Shown one piece after another: positions 17,597 to 27,352 of a DNA stretch of 64,000 nucleotides. Under the pieces are notes generated by a model. It searched no databases and was not told where the DNA came from. It saw only the letters and a list, made by a program, of their open reading frames with translations. The stretch lies in assembly GCF_037940415.1 (NCBI RefSeq), contig NZ_CP149798.1, forward strand, positions 372,001 through 436,000, in the 5' to 3' direction. How positions within the stretch are numbered: the stretch's first letter is position 1; each line of letters begins with the position of its first letter. This DNA comes from Streptomyces sp. f51. GTDB lineage: Bacteria; Actinomycetota; Actinomycetes; Streptomycetales; Streptomycetaceae. A program made the translations under genes and the position numbers.

Positions 17597-18736
17597 ATGT
17601 ACACAGCATCGTCCTCCGTGTCCGCTCCGCCCCGGTCGTTGCACCCCCGCCCGGTGGGCAGCGGCCCTTACCTCGACCCCTCGCGTCAGGCGGCCCCCGT
17701 GCTCGGCGCGGGCCGGACGCGGCGCGTGCCGGGGCTCGGCACCCAACCGCTCAGCGGGAGACTCGACTTGTCCGGCCCCCAGGGCGCCCAGCTGCGCACG
17801 GCGATCGCGTCGGTGCACCGGATCTGCCCGGAGTTCGCTCCGGTCCAGGTGCTGCGCCGCAGCGGACGCTCCGTGCTCCTCGTCGGCACGACGGGACGCA
17901 ACACGGCGGTCGCCAAGTGTTTACTGGACCCCTCCCCGGTCTGGGCCGAGCGGATCCGGCACGAAATAGCTGCATACCGTCTGTTCGTCCGGCACCGCCC
18001 GCCTGTGCGGGTGCCCCGGCTGATCGCGGCGGACCCGGACAACTGCACCCTGGTGATCGAGCGCATGCCGGGCCGTGTGGCCGCGCTCCAGCGCCATCCC
18101 CTGGAGGCCCCGCCCCGCGCGGACATCCGCGCGGCGCTGAGCGCCATCTGCCGGCTCAACGCGTGGCGGCCGCCGGCCGGGACGTTCAACGCCCCGCTGG
18201 ACTACGCGGAACGGATCTCGCGCTTCCACGAGCTGGGCCTGCTCACCGACCGGGACATGGGCGACCTCCAGAAGCTGGTGCACGGCATCGCCACGACCTC
18301 CGGCCGCCAGGGCATGGGCCAGTTCTGCCACGGCGACGCCCTCCTGTCGAACATCCTTCTCTCACCGGCCGGTCCAGTGCTGGTGGACTGGGAGCACGCG
18401 GGCTGGTATCTGCCGGGGTACGACCTGGCGACGCTGTGGGCGGTCCTCGGCGACGCTCCCGTGGCACGCCGTCAGATCAGCCAGCTCGCGCAGTCGGCGG
18501 GACCGGCGGCACGGGACGCCTTCCTGGTGAACCTGATGATCGTCCTCACCCGGGAGATCCGTACGTACGAGATGGCCGTGCAGCGGTCCCTGCACGAGGC
18601 GGCCCCGTCACCGGCGGGTCCGGCGCACCCGGGCGCCGCGCCGTCGGGCGAGGAGCAGCGCCTGCTGCTGCGGCGGCTGCACGACGACTGCCAGCTGGCC
18701 CGGCGGGCCGTACGCGCGGCGGTCGGGACGCGCTGA
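17597..18736 (+). CDS. aminoglycoside phosphotransferase-fold kinase, substrate unknown
   Basis: The 379-residue protein has the APH/choline-kinase fold signature: catalytic loop [12 protein letters not shown] (the HxDxxxxN pattern) and metal-binding VDWEHAGW, with an N-lobe lysine candidate in TAVAKCLL. The first ~70 residues are Pro/Ser/Arg-rich and probably disordered. The ATG at 17597 was taken because AAGGGA lies 12 bases upstream. Divergent from the NsdA-like regulator, it may phosphorylate a small molecule or cell-surface precursor. No resistance role can be claimed. Confidence 0.82.
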   Translation: MYTASSSVSAPPRSLHPRPVGSGPYLDPSRQAAPVLGAGRTRRVPGLGTQPLSGRLDLSGPQGAQLRTAIASVHRICPEFAPVQVLRRSGRSVLLVGTTGRNTAVAKCLLDPSPVWAERIRHEIAAYRLFVRHRPPVRVPRLIAADPDNCTLVIERMPGRVAALQRHPLEAPPRADIRAALSAICRLNAWRPPAGTFNAPLDYAERISRFHELGLLTDRDMGDLQKLVHGIATTSGRQGMGQFCHGDALLSNILLSPAGPVLVDWEHAGWYLPGYDLATLWAVLGDAPVARRQISQLAQSAGPAARDAFLVNLMIVLTREIRTYEMAVQRSLHEAAPSPAGPAHPGAAPSGEEQRLLLRRLHDDCQLARRAVRAAVGTR

Positions 18737-18744
18737 AGGGGGAC

Positions 18745-18797
18745 GGAGGTCCGCGGAGCCGCCGGCACACCGGCACACCGGCGCACCGCGGACCTCC
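18745..18797 (+). terminator. perfect 12-bp stem hairpin after the phosphotransferase gene
   Basis: GGAGGTCCGCGG (18745-18756) pairs perfectly with CCGCGGACCTCC (18786-18797). The loop holds a short tandem repeat of CCGGCACAC. It starts 8 bp beyond the stop codon and is a convincing terminator. Confidence 0.75.
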
Positions 18798-19006
18798 CTC
18801 GTGCACGACCCGCCGTTCGGGGCATTGGTCCACGCCACTGACGCCCCGCAGGCCGGGAGGCCGCCGCCACGAAACCCCCTCACCCCACGCTGACATGGGA
18901 AATCGCCTCCTCCTGCGCATGATTGACGGATCGTCGGAGAGCCGGTAGCACTGACGCGTTCGGCTCTCGCACGCCCCACCGCGCCCGACCGTCCCAGGAG
19001 GCTGTT

Positions 19007-20980
19007 TTGCACCGGTCCGCCACCGACCCCAAGGGCTCCAGCACCAGGCACAGACGCGCGCGCAGATCCGCAGGAGCCGTCGCCTCGGCGGCGCTGCTGC
19101 TGCCACTGCTCGGCGCGGCCCCTTCCAGCTCGGCCGAGGAGGCGCCCGCGACCACGTTGCAGCGGGCGTTCGCCTCCGCGTCCGCCGAGTACCACGTTCC
19201 GCAGAGCGTCCTGCTCGCCGTGTCCTATCTCCAGTCCCGCTGGGACACGCACGCCGGCGCCCCGAGCGTCACCGGCGGCTACGGCCCCATGCACCTGACC
19301 GACGCCCGCACCGCGATCGCCGCGAGCCCGCATCACAGCGACGGCACGGAGGACGCCCGCGGCGACAGCTCGCGCGGCGCGCTCCTGCCCGACACGCGGG
19401 TGCCCACGGACTCCCGGCTCCCGGCCCGGCTCAAGACCCTGACGAAGGCCGCGGGCCTCACCGGCCTGCCGGCGGAGCGGCTGCGCACCGACGCGGCGGC
19501 GAACGTCGCGGGCGGCGCGGCGCTGCTGGCCGCAGCGCAGCGGGACCTCGGCGAGCCGCTGAGCGAGGACCCATCCGACTGGTACGCGGCGGTGGGACGT
19601 TTCTCCGGGGCCGACGACAGCGCCACCGCGGCGGCCTACGCCGACGACGCGTACGCCGTGATGCGCTCCGGCGAGCGGCGCACCACGGACGCGGGGCAGC
19701 GGGTGACGCTCACCGCCAGGCCCGGGCTCAGCCCCGACACCGCCCAGCTGCGCCACGCGGGGCTGCGGACGGTCTCCGCCGACGGCACCGAGTGCCCGCG
19801 GTCCGTGTCCTGCGAGTGGATCCCGGCCCCGTACGCGGAGTTCGGCGAGGGCGACTACGGCAACCACGACCTGGGCGACCGGCCCGCGTCGCAGAGCATC
19901 AAGTACATCGTCATCCATGACACGGAAGGCACCTGGGACGGTGTGCTGAACCTCGTCCAGGACCCGACCTATGTGTCGTGGAACTACACCCTGCGCTCGA
20001 CCGACGGGCACATCGCCCAGCACGTGAAGGCCAAGGACGTGGCCTGGCACGCGGGCAACTGGTACATCAACGCCAAGTCGATCGGCCTGGAGCACGAGGG
20101 TTTCCTCACCGCGCCCGACACCTGGTACACCGAGGAGATGTACCGCGCCTCCGCGCGTCTGGTGCGCTACCTCGCCCGGAAGTACGACATCCCGCTGGAC
20201 CGCCAGCACATCCTCGGGCACGACAACGTACCGGGCCCGACGACCTCCACCATCCCGGGCATGCACACGGACCCGGGCCCGTACTGGGACTGGCAGCACT
20301 ACTTCACCCTGCTCGGGCACCCCTTCCACCGCACGTCGGGCAAGGGCGGCGACCTGGTGACCGTCCTGCCCGACTACGACGAGAACCAGCCGCTGTACAC
20401 GGGCTGCGTCACCGCGGGCCAGCCCTGCGCCGCGCACGGCTCCAGCGAGGTGCGCCTCTACTCCCAGCCCGACGAGAGCTCGCCGCTGATCCAGGACATC
20501 GGTCTGTACCCCAAGGGCGACGCCTCGACGACCGGCGTGAACGACGTCGCCTCGCGTGTCTCCACCGGTCAGCGGTACGCGCTCGCCGGCCGGGACGGCG
20601 ACTGGACGGCGATCTGGTACCTGGGCCAGAAGGCCTGGTTCAAGAACCCGCGCAAGCAGCCGACCGCGGTGCGGGCGTCGGGTCCCGCCGTGACACCCAA
20701 GGAGGGTCTGGCGGAGATCCCGGTCTACGGCAGGGCGTACCCGGAGAAGGAGGCGTACCCGGCGGGCGTGCCCGCCCAGGCCGTCTCGCCCCTGCCCTAC
20801 AAGATTCTCGCGGGCCAGCGCTACGCGGCCGGTGACGAGGTGCCCGGCGAGTACTTCTACTCGCCGACGTTCGACACGACGTCGCACCGGGTCGTGATCG
20901 GTACGGACATGTACTACGAGATCCAGTTCGGGCACCGGGTGGAGTTCGTACGGGCCGCGGACGTGGACCTGGTTCCGTAG
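19007..20980 (+). CDS. secreted N-acetylmuramoyl-L-alanine amidase with transglycosylase-like N-terminal domain
   Basis: The 657-residue protein starts at a TTG placed 5 bases after a perfect AGGAGG (18996-19001), which decides the start. A long Arg-rich signal peptide (to about residue 47) leads to a helical domain resembling a lytic-transglycosylase fold (VPQSVLLAVSYLQSRWDTHAG, GGYGPMHLT). An amidase_2 domain follows (about residues 300-450) with Zn/catalytic elements VIHDTEG, HAGNWYINAKSIGLEHEGF and ILGHDNVPGP. The C-terminal ~190 residues look like SH3-type wall-binding repeats with two Cys. It cleaves the MurNAc-L-Ala bond in peptidoglycan outside the membrane. Confidence 0.9.
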   Translation: MHRSATDPKGSSTRHRRARRSAGAVASAALLLPLLGAAPSSSAEEAPATTLQRAFASASAEYHVPQSVLLAVSYLQSRWDTHAGAPSVTGGYGPMHLTDARTAIAASPHHSDGTEDARGDSSRGALLPDTRVPTDSRLPARLKTLTKAAGLTGLPAERLRTDAAANVAGGAALLAAAQRDLGEPLSEDPSDWYAAVGRFSGADDSATAAAYADDAYAVMRSGERRTTDAGQRVTLTARPGLSPDTAQLRHAGLRTVSADGTECPRSVSCEWIPAPYAEFGEGDYGNHDLGDRPASQSIKYIVIHDTEGTWDGVLNLVQDPTYVSWNYTLRSTDGHIAQHVKAKDVAWHAGNWYINAKSIGLEHEGFLTAPDTWYTEEMYRASARLVRYLARKYDIPLDRQHILGHDNVPGPTTSTIPGMHTDPGPYWDWQHYFTLLGHPFHRTSGKGGDLVTVLPDYDENQPLYTGCVTAGQPCAAHGSSEVRLYSQPDESSPLIQDIGLYPKGDASTTGVNDVASRVSTGQRYALAGRDGDWTAIWYLGQKAWFKNPRKQPTAVRASGPAVTPKEGLAEIPVYGRAYPEKEAYPAGVPAQAVSPLPYKILAGQRYAAGDEVPGEYFYSPTFDTTSHRVVIGTDMYYEIQFGHRVEFVRAADVDLVP

Positions 20981-21187
20981 TCCGGCCGGAGGTTCGGCGC
21001 CGGGTCCCAGCGGGGCGGATCCGGCGTCCGGACCGCCGAAGGCAATGACACCGGCAACCGACCAGGGAAAGGGCCACGGAGAACAGGTTCGGCCGCGCTC
21101 GTGACAGTTAACGACATGTAACCGCGCGCCTGCTCTCCGTGCGCTCTGATGGGCCGTTCACGGAACACGGCACACCCTGGGGCAGGC

Positions 21188-23506
21188 ATGGGCAACTTCG
21201 TCAACGAGACTTCAACGCGGTCGGCCGGTGCGGCGGCCCCCCGCGGGTGCGCGTGCGGTGGCGAACCGCGCAACGACCCGCCGACGGGGGCCGAGGAACG
21301 GTTTCGGGGTCTGCTGGAGGCCGCGCCCGACGCCATGGTGATCGTCGACGACACCGGAACCATCAGACTCGTCAACGCCCAGACCGAGGCCCTCTTCGGG
21401 TACACCCGCGAGGAGCTGCTGGGCCGCCCCGTGGAACTCCTGGTCCCGGCCCGCTTCCGGGCCCACCACACCTTCCACCGCGACGGGTACGCCAACAACC
21501 GCCAGGTACGCCCGATGGGCGCGGAACTGGAACTCCACGGGCTGCGCAAGGACGGCACCGAGTTCCCGGTCGAGATCAGCCTCAGTCCGCTGGAGACCGC
21601 CGACGGGCTCCTGGTCTCCGCCGCCGTCCGGGACGTCAGCGACCGCAAGGCCGCTGAGGAAAGGTTTCGGGGTCTGCTGGAGGCCGCGCCCGACGCCATG
21701 GTCATCGTCGACGACACCGGAACGATCAGACTCGTCAACGCCCAGACCGAGGCCCTCTTCGGCTACCGGCGCGAGGAACTGCTGGGTCACCCCGTCGAAC
21801 TCCTCGTGCCCGGCCGCTTCCGCGCCCAGCACCACCTCCACCGCAAGGGCTACTCGGACAACCGCCAGGTACGCCCGATGGGCGCCGGACTCGAACTCCA
21901 CGGGCTGCGCAAGAACGGCACCGAGTTCCCCGTCGAGATCAGCCTCAGCCCGCTGGAGACCACCGACGGACTCCTGGTCTCCGCCGCCGTCCGCGACGTC
22001 AGCGAGCGCAGGCGCGCCGAGGCCCGGATCAACGAACTGGCCGGACTCGTCGAGTCCTCGCAGGACGCGATCCTCGCCAAGACCCTGGACGGTCACATCA
22101 CCTACTGGAACGCGGCGGCGCAGCGGCTGTACGGCTACTCGCGGTCGGAGGTCATGGGCAGGCACGTGTCCCTGCTCGCGACCACCGAGCGGCGCGGCGA
22201 GATCGACACGCTCCTCGACCGGCTGCGCAGCGGTGAGAAGGTCGAGCACTTCGAGACCCTGCGGCTGACCCGCTCCGGTGCCCTGCTGGACGTGGACATC
22301 ACGCTGTGGCCCACGCGTGACTCCGACGGCACGGTGATCGGCGCGTGCGCGATCGTCCGGGACATCAGCGACCGCAAGAAGGCCGAGGCGGAGCTGACGT
22401 TCCTGTACGAGCAGCAGCGGCACATCGCGCTCACGCTCCAGCGCAGTCTCATGGGCACCCCGCCCGCCATCCCCGGCCTGACGACCGCGAGCCGCTACCG
22501 GCCCGCCACGCAGGGAGCGGGCGTGGGAGGGGACTGGTTCGACCTGATCCCGCTGGGCGCGGGGCGGGTCGGGGTGCTGATCGGCGATGTGATGGGCCGC
22601 GGTCTGGAGGCCGCCGCCGTGATGGGCCAGCTGCGGTCGGCCGCGCACGCGCTGGCCAAGACCGGTATGCAGCCCCGGCAGTTGATGCAGGCCCTGGAGG
22701 CGGTGGTCGGCGATCTGGATGTGCCCGACCAGCTCGTGACCTGCTGCTATCTGGTCATCTCCGCGGACGCGGGCGAGGTGACGCTCTGCTCGGCCGGGCA
22801 TCTGCCGACCCTGGTGGCGACGCCGGGTGCCGGCGCCCGGCCGCTGCCCGCGCCGGTGAACGCGCCGCTCGGTGTCGGCGGCATCCTCTACGAGCAGGCG
22901 ACCTCGGTGATCCCGCCCGGGGCGACGCTCGTCCTGTACACCGACGGTCTCGTCGAGACGCCCGGCAGCGACATCGAGGACCAGCTCGCCGCGCTCACCA
23001 CGACCCTCGGCGACCTGTTCACCGTCGCGCCCGATCTGGAGGACGCCTCCGACCATGTGCTGTCCGCCCTGCTGCCGGACTGCGACGGACACAACGACGA
23101 CGTCACGCTGCTGCTCATCCGGCTCCCCGAAGGGCCCCTGGCCACGCTCAGCACCGATCTGCCCGCGGTGCCGGAATCGGTGCCCGAGGGCCGCGCCTTC
23201 CTCGGCAAGGCACTGACGGCCTGGGACTGCCTTCCCGCGGGCGACGACGCCCGGCTCCTGCTGTCGGAGATCCTCACCAACTCCGTGCAGCACGGCCAGG
23301 GACCCATCGGCCTGCATCTGTGCCGTACCGCGACCGATCTGACCGTGGAGGTCAGCGACCGCAGCCCGCATCTGCCGCAGCCCAGGACGGCGACCGAGGA
23401 GGAGGAGTCGGGACGCGGCCTGATCCTGGTCCGTGCCCTCGCCGACAACTGGGGCGTTCGCCCGACGGACGCGGGCAAGACCACCTGGTTCACCCTCAAG
23501 CTGTGA
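21188..23506 (+). CDS. PAS-PAS-PAS-SpoIIE phosphatase-HATPase multidomain regulator
   Basis: The 772-residue protein carries two almost identical PAS domains (residues about 38-155 and 159-276), a third, different PAS (about 285-400, LAGLVESSQDAILAKTLDG), a PP2C/SpoIIE phosphatase (about 420-645, VGGDWFDLIPL, GDVMGRGLEAA, GHNDDVTLLL) and a C-terminal HATPase_c anti-sigma kinase domain (about 660-772, LLLSEILTNSVQHG, GRGLILVRALADNWG). It is of the type that controls anti-sigma/anti-anti-sigma switches through both phosphatase and kinase activities. ATG 21188 with a G-rich upstream site was preferred to ATG 21149, which has none. Confidence 0.93.
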   Translation: MGNFVNETSTRSAGAAAPRGCACGGEPRNDPPTGAEERFRGLLEAAPDAMVIVDDTGTIRLVNAQTEALFGYTREELLGRPVELLVPARFRAHHTFHRDGYANNRQVRPMGAELELHGLRKDGTEFPVEISLSPLETADGLLVSAAVRDVSDRKAAEERFRGLLEAAPDAMVIVDDTGTIRLVNAQTEALFGYRREELLGHPVELLVPGRFRAQHHLHRKGYSDNRQVRPMGAGLELHGLRKNGTEFPVEISLSPLETTDGLLVSAAVRDVSERRRAEARINELAGLVESSQDAILAKTLDGHITYWNAAAQRLYGYSRSEVMGRHVSLLATTERRGEIDTLLDRLRSGEKVEHFETLRLTRSGALLDVDITLWPTRDSDGTVIGACAIVRDISDRKKAEAELTFLYEQQRHIALTLQRSLMGTPPAIPGLTTASRYRPATQGAGVGGDWFDLIPLGAGRVGVLIGDVMGRGLEAAAVMGQLRSAAHALAKTGMQPRQLMQALEAVVGDLDVPDQLVTCCYLVISADAGEVTLCSAGHLPTLVATPGAGARPLPAPVNAPLGVGGILYEQATSVIPPGATLVLYTDGLVETPGSDIEDQLAALTTTLGDLFTVAPDLEDASDHVLSALLPDCDGHNDDVTLLLIRLPEGPLATLSTDLPAVPESVPEGRAFLGKALTAWDCLPAGDDARLLLSEILTNSVQHGQGPIGLHLCRTATDLTVEVSDRSPHLPQPRTATEEEESGRGLILVRALADNWGVRPTDAGKTTWFTLKL
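21301..22020 (+). repeat. tandem duplication of a PAS-encoding unit, 363-bp period
   Basis: The stretch starting GTTTCGGGGTCTGCTGGAGG at 21301 recurs at 21664, and near-identity continues through most of each copy. The period is 363 bp, or 121 residues. The copies differ mainly at the third base and at a few residues (for example TREELLGRP versus RREELLGHP). Confidence 0.9.
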
Positions 23507-23527
23507 CGTCAGGCGGGGAGTTCGGCC

Positions 23528-24025
23528 TCAGCCCTGCTGGAAGAGTTCCGCGGGCAGGGGCTTCAGGAGCGCGTACAGGTCGTCCGTGATCGGGCGGTCC
23601 CAGGCGGCGATGGTCACCAGGACGTTGTCGCTGCGGTCGAACTGCACGCAGGAGATACGGGTCTCGGAGAGCTTGAGCCGGCGCACGATCAGAAGGTTGT
23701 CGCCCTGCATCACCGGCATGTCCTCGGTCCCGGTGACGGTCACCTCCTCGTTGTTCTCCAGCGCGATGAGCAGCTGGGCCACCTCGAAGGGGACCTCGTT
23801 CTCGGCGACGTCCCGGGCCTGGGAGCCCTCGGGCAGATTGCCGATGATCATCGCGGGACCGCGGCCGCCGAACAGGTCGTAGCGCAGGAAGACGCCCTGG
23901 CAGCTGCCGTCGGGGGCGGGCAGCAGGCCCGCGCCGAGATTGCCGGGCCAGTCGCCCGGATCCATGGCCAGAACATCGAAGTCGGGCCCGGCGGGCGTGG
24001 CGCTGCGGCGGCGGAGGAAGGACAT
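23528..24025 (-). CDS. conserved actinobacterial protein of unknown function
   Basis: A soluble 165-residue protein with no signal peptide and no recognised catalytic motif. It reads MSFLRRRSATPAG, then an alternating beta-rich body (GVFLRYDLFGGRGPAMIIGNLPEG, LLIVRRLKLSETRISCVQFDRSDNVLVTIAAWDRP). Codon third positions are strongly G/C, so it is a real gene. The ATG at 24025 is followed at once by the conserved start of the body; the frame upstream is a low-complexity Pro/Arg/Ala stretch. It converges closely (21 bp) on the PAS-phosphatase gene. Confidence 0.75.
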   Translation of the reverse strand: MSFLRRRSATPAGPDFDVLAMDPGDWPGNLGAGLLPAPDGSCQGVFLRYDLFGGRGPAMIIGNLPEGSQARDVAENEVPFEVAQLLIALENNEEVTVTGTEDMPVMQGDNLLIVRRLKLSETRISCVQFDRSDNVLVTIAAWDRPITDDLYALLKPLPAELFQQG

Positions 24026-24029
24026 GCCG

Positions 24030-24220
24030 CAATGGTACGTGCACGGGCGCGTGGCGGGCCCCACGGGAGCCGGGCGCAGCGGGCCCGCCGGCGCTGCGCG
24101 GACGGGTCCCGCGAGCACCGGGCGTACGGCTCGCCCGAGCCGTGTGCGCACGGGTCACGCGGGCACCTTGCGTACCGGTCCCGCGAGCCCCGTCCGCCCG
24201 GGTCCGCCGGGCGGGCCGCC
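24030..24220. repeat. low-complexity GC-rich degenerate repeats between genes
   Basis: Imperfect repetitions of a motif like CGGGTCCCGCGAGC or CGGGCGTACGG fill the gap between the unknown-function gene and the LAL regulator stop codon. Frames here give only Pro/Arg/Gly strings; I see no gene. Confidence 0.4.
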
Positions 24221-24224
24221 GGTG

Positions 24225-27116
24225 TCAGGAGATGGCCTGGTCCCCCAGTGCCGCCTCGAGTCCTCTGCGGTCGGTGCCGACCTTGCGGTAGACCGCGGAC
24301 AGGAGCCGGGCGACGGTGTGCTCGTCGACGTGCAGTTCCTGGGCGATCTGGGCCGGGGTCCGGTCCCGGACGGTGAGCGCGGCGGCGGTGCGCTCACGGG
24401 CCGTGAGCGTGTCCGTCTCGGTGCTGTGCAGCCGGCGCGGCCGCAGTCCCGCCGAGGCCAGCTCCTCGCGGGCGTCCTCGATCAGTCCGTCGGCACCGCA
24501 CTGGACCGCCGCGTCAAGACCGCGGTACAGGTGCTCGGCGGCCTCCCGGGGGCGTCCGGCGCGGCGCAGTTCGGTGCCCAGGGCGACGAGGGAGCACGCC
24601 AGTTCGTAGGCGGCCGGGGAGCGCTCCAGATGGCCGACGGACTCCTCCAGGAGCGGGACGCGGTCCGGCGCGGGCGAGACCTCGGCGGCGACGCGCAGGG
24701 CCTGGCCGATGGTGGAGGGAGCGCCGTACTGGCGGGCGCGGTTCACCGCCTCGTGCGCGGTGGCGGCCGCCCGTTCCGGGGCGTCGTGGCTCTCGGCGCG
24801 GGCGAGATGGAGCTGCCAGGGGCACCAGGCCGGGTTGCGCATGCCGCGCGGGTCGAGGCGGCGGCCCGCGGACGTGAGCTCGGCGGCGGCTTCCTTGGTG
24901 AGTCCGCGGGCGAGCAGGAGTTCGCCGTACACGGTCTGGGCGTCGGGGAAAGTGACGGCCGCCGAGAACGGCGCGTGGAAGGCGTAGGCCTCGCCGGTGC
25001 GCGCGGCCTCCTCGACCTGGCCGCGGGCGAGCAGCACCTGGATGAGGGTGCCCACCGCGTACCAGTGGACGGGTGTGCCGGGCCCGACGCGTTCGGCGAG
25101 CCTGAGTCCGGCGCGGACGAAGTCCTCGGCCTCGGCGAGGCGGCCGCGGCGGAAGCGGACGTAGCCGAGGATCGTGTAGCCGAAGGAGAGGTGGGCGCCG
25201 TGCCAGCCCTGGGACTCGAAGTCGGCGATCCCGGTGGCGAAGAGTTCTTCGGTGCGGCCGGGCCGGTCGGCGTACATGAAGGTCATGGCGACCAGGACCG
25301 GGACCTCGAAGCCGCGGTCGGCCTCGGCCCAGCCGAGGCCGCCTGCCAGGGCGCGCTCGGCGTGGTGGAGGGCGACGGGGGCGGGTTCGCCGCGCAGGGT
25401 GGCGTCCCAGGCGCGCAGTCCGATGACGTAGCGCTCGGTGAGGTCGTGTCCGGTGAGCCGGTCGGCGAGGCGGGCGAGGCGCCGGGAGCGGGCGGGCGAG
25501 TCGGGCTCGTCGGCGCGGAAGGCGTCCCACATGAACTGCTCGGACTGCATGCGCAGCCGTACCCGGGCGTCGCCGGTGACCGGGATCTCGCGGGCGAGGG
25601 TCTCGGAGGCCTCGGCGAGGCGGTCGCTGTGCGCGAGCACCTGGGAGAGGCGGTAGACGATGTTGTGGCGCAGCTCGGGGTCGGTGATCGGTTCCTCTAG
25701 GGCGGCACGCAGGTGGTTGACCGTCGTTCCGGGCTCGGTGAGCAGGGACGCGCAGCCCAGTTCGTACAGGACGGCGGCGCGGTCCTGGAAGGGCGGCGGT
25801 TCGCGCAGGGCGCGGGCGAGGTAGCTGCGGGCGGCGTCGGGGGCTCCGGCGCGCTGGGTCTCGCGGGCCGCGGCGCGCAGCTGCTGGACGATCCAGGTGT
25901 CGCCGTCCGGGTGGGTCTCCATGAGGTGGCGGGCGGCGGCGGCCGGGCCGAGGCCTTCGTCGATCACGCACCAGGCGGCCTGGCCGTGCAGGGCGACGCG
26001 GACGCTGCCGGGGATGTCACGGTAGACGGCGGTGGCGATCAGCGGGTGGACGAATTCGAGGGGGTCGGCGCCGGTCAGGATGCGGGCGGTGCGCAGGGCG
26101 TCCGCGGCGTCGGCCGCCTCCTCGGAGCCGAGCCCGGCCACGGCCGCGGCGAGACCGGGGCGGATCTCGGTGCCGAGCACGGCGCAGGCCCAGGCGAAGC
26201 GGACGGTCGCGGTGCCCAGGCGTTCGAGGCGGGCGACGATGCCGCTGCCCTTGACGGCGGCGGCGAGGTCGCGCAGGAGGTGCGCTCCGTCCTCGGTCGG
26301 GGTCAGGCCGCGGTCGAGGACCTTGGCGGTCAGCTCGACGGCTTCGAAGGGGTTGCCCGCGGTGACCGCCCAGCACTCGCGGCAGAACGCGTCGTCGGCC
26401 TGGGTGCCGAGGTCCTCCCTGACGAGCCGGGCGACGGCCGCTGCGCTGAGCGGTTCGAGGCCGATGGGACGTTGTCCCGCGCGACCGGGCAGGCCCCTGA
26501 ACGCCTCGGCGTGTTCGGGCAGTTCGTCCGGGCGGTAGGCGACGACGAGCAGCAGCGGGAGTTGCTCGGCGCGGGGCGCGAACGCGGCGAGCCAGCTGAG
26601 TGATTCGGCGTCGGCCCAGTGGGCGTCGTCCAGGAGGAGCACCATGGGGGCGCGCTGCACGGCGAGGTGGGTGAGCACCCAGTCGAGTCCGGCGCGCAGG
26701 CCCTGCTGATCGGGCGGGGCGCCCTCGGACGGGGCGCAGAGACCGAGCGCGGGGCCGACGATGGCGTACCAACTGCCCAGTGAGGCGCGGAGTTCGGCTT
26801 CGGAGAATCCGGCGAGCTGCGGCTGGAGGAGCTGCCGGGCGACGTGGAAGGCGACGCGCTGCTCCTGTTCGCCGCCGCGCGCGCTCAGTACGGTGCAGCC
26901 CTTGGCGGTGGAGCGCCGGCGGACCTCGCCGAGGAGGGTGGTCTTGCCGATGCCGGCGCGTCCGGCGAAGGCGAGGAGCGCGCCGCGGGATCGGCCCGGC
27001 GGCTCGCCCGGTTCCCGGCGCAGGCCGACCAGGTCGCTCAACGCCTCGTCGGCGGCGGAGAGTTCGCTCTCGCGCTCGAAGAGCGTCCGACGGCTGCGAA
27101 GGCTGCGTTGCCCCAT
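24225..27116 (-). CDS. large ATP-binding LuxR (LAL) family transcriptional regulator
   Basis: The 963-residue protein has an N-terminal AAA/NTPase domain with Walker A GRAGIGKTTLL (residues about 53-63) and Walker B-like MVLLLDDAHWAD, a long helical TPR-like middle and a C-terminal LuxR HTH (LTARERTAAALTVRDRTPAQIAQ.., ending HTVARLLSAVYRKVGT). LAL proteins sense a ligand or ATP state and activate pathway genes. The ATG at 27116 has AGGGGG at good spacing; a GTG six bases further up is an alternative. No biosynthetic cluster adjoins it, so its target is unclear. Confidence 0.92.
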   Translation of the reverse strand: MGQRSLRSRRTLFERESELSAADEALSDLVGLRREPGEPPGRSRGALLAFAGRAGIGKTTLLGEVRRRSTAKGCTVLSARGGEQEQRVAFHVARQLLQPQLAGFSEAELRASLGSWYAIVGPALGLCAPSEGAPPDQQGLRAGLDWVLTHLAVQRAPMVLLLDDAHWADAESLSWLAAFAPRAEQLPLLLVVAYRPDELPEHAEAFRGLPGRAGQRPIGLEPLSAAAVARLVREDLGTQADDAFCRECWAVTAGNPFEAVELTAKVLDRGLTPTEDGAHLLRDLAAAVKGSGIVARLERLGTATVRFAWACAVLGTEIRPGLAAAVAGLGSEEAADAADALRTARILTGADPLEFVHPLIATAVYRDIPGSVRVALHGQAAWCVIDEGLGPAAAARHLMETHPDGDTWIVQQLRAAARETQRAGAPDAARSYLARALREPPPFQDRAAVLYELGCASLLTEPGTTVNHLRAALEEPITDPELRHNIVYRLSQVLAHSDRLAEASETLAREIPVTGDARVRLRMQSEQFMWDAFRADEPDSPARSRRLARLADRLTGHDLTERYVIGLRAWDATLRGEPAPVALHHAERALAGGLGWAEADRGFEVPVLVAMTFMYADRPGRTEELFATGIADFESQGWHGAHLSFGYTILGYVRFRRGRLAEAEDFVRAGLRLAERVGPGTPVHWYAVGTLIQVLLARGQVEEAARTGEAYAFHAPFSAAVTFPDAQTVYGELLLARGLTKEAAAELTSAGRRLDPRGMRNPAWCPWQLHLARAESHDAPERAAATAHEAVNRARQYGAPSTIGQALRVAAEVSPAPDRVPLLEESVGHLERSPAAYELACSLVALGTELRRAGRPREAAEHLYRGLDAAVQCGADGLIEDAREELASAGLRPRRLHSTETDTLTARERTAAALTVRDRTPAQIAQELHVDEHTVARLLSAVYRKVGTDRRGLEAALGDQAIS

Positions 27117-27352
27117 GACCACCCCCTGCCACGATGGCGCGTCCGCGCGGGGAGCGGATGCGCACCGTGACCTACAGGCACCTCAGCGTACGCCCCGATC
27201 ATCCACGGGGCAGCCCGTTCGCGCGCTCCTGCTGGGAACCTCCTCGGCGGCGGGGCCGCGGGAGGGCCGGACGGCGGGCGGCCTCCGGGCGCGGGGGCCG
27301 GGCCGCCGCCCCTCCGTGCTCCGGGGGGCGGGGCGGGCCCGGCGGTCGTGGG

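Noticed and set aside
21212..23371. 719-codon open frame antisense to the PAS-phosphatase gene
   Set aside because: Composition is Asp/Gly/Gln/Arg-rich and repetitive because it mirrors the duplicated PAS code; no ribosome site or motif.
24030..24220. Repetitive GC-rich region as a possible mobile element end or origin
   Set aside because: No inverted terminal repeats, no transposase and no target duplication; simple low-complexity DNA explains it.
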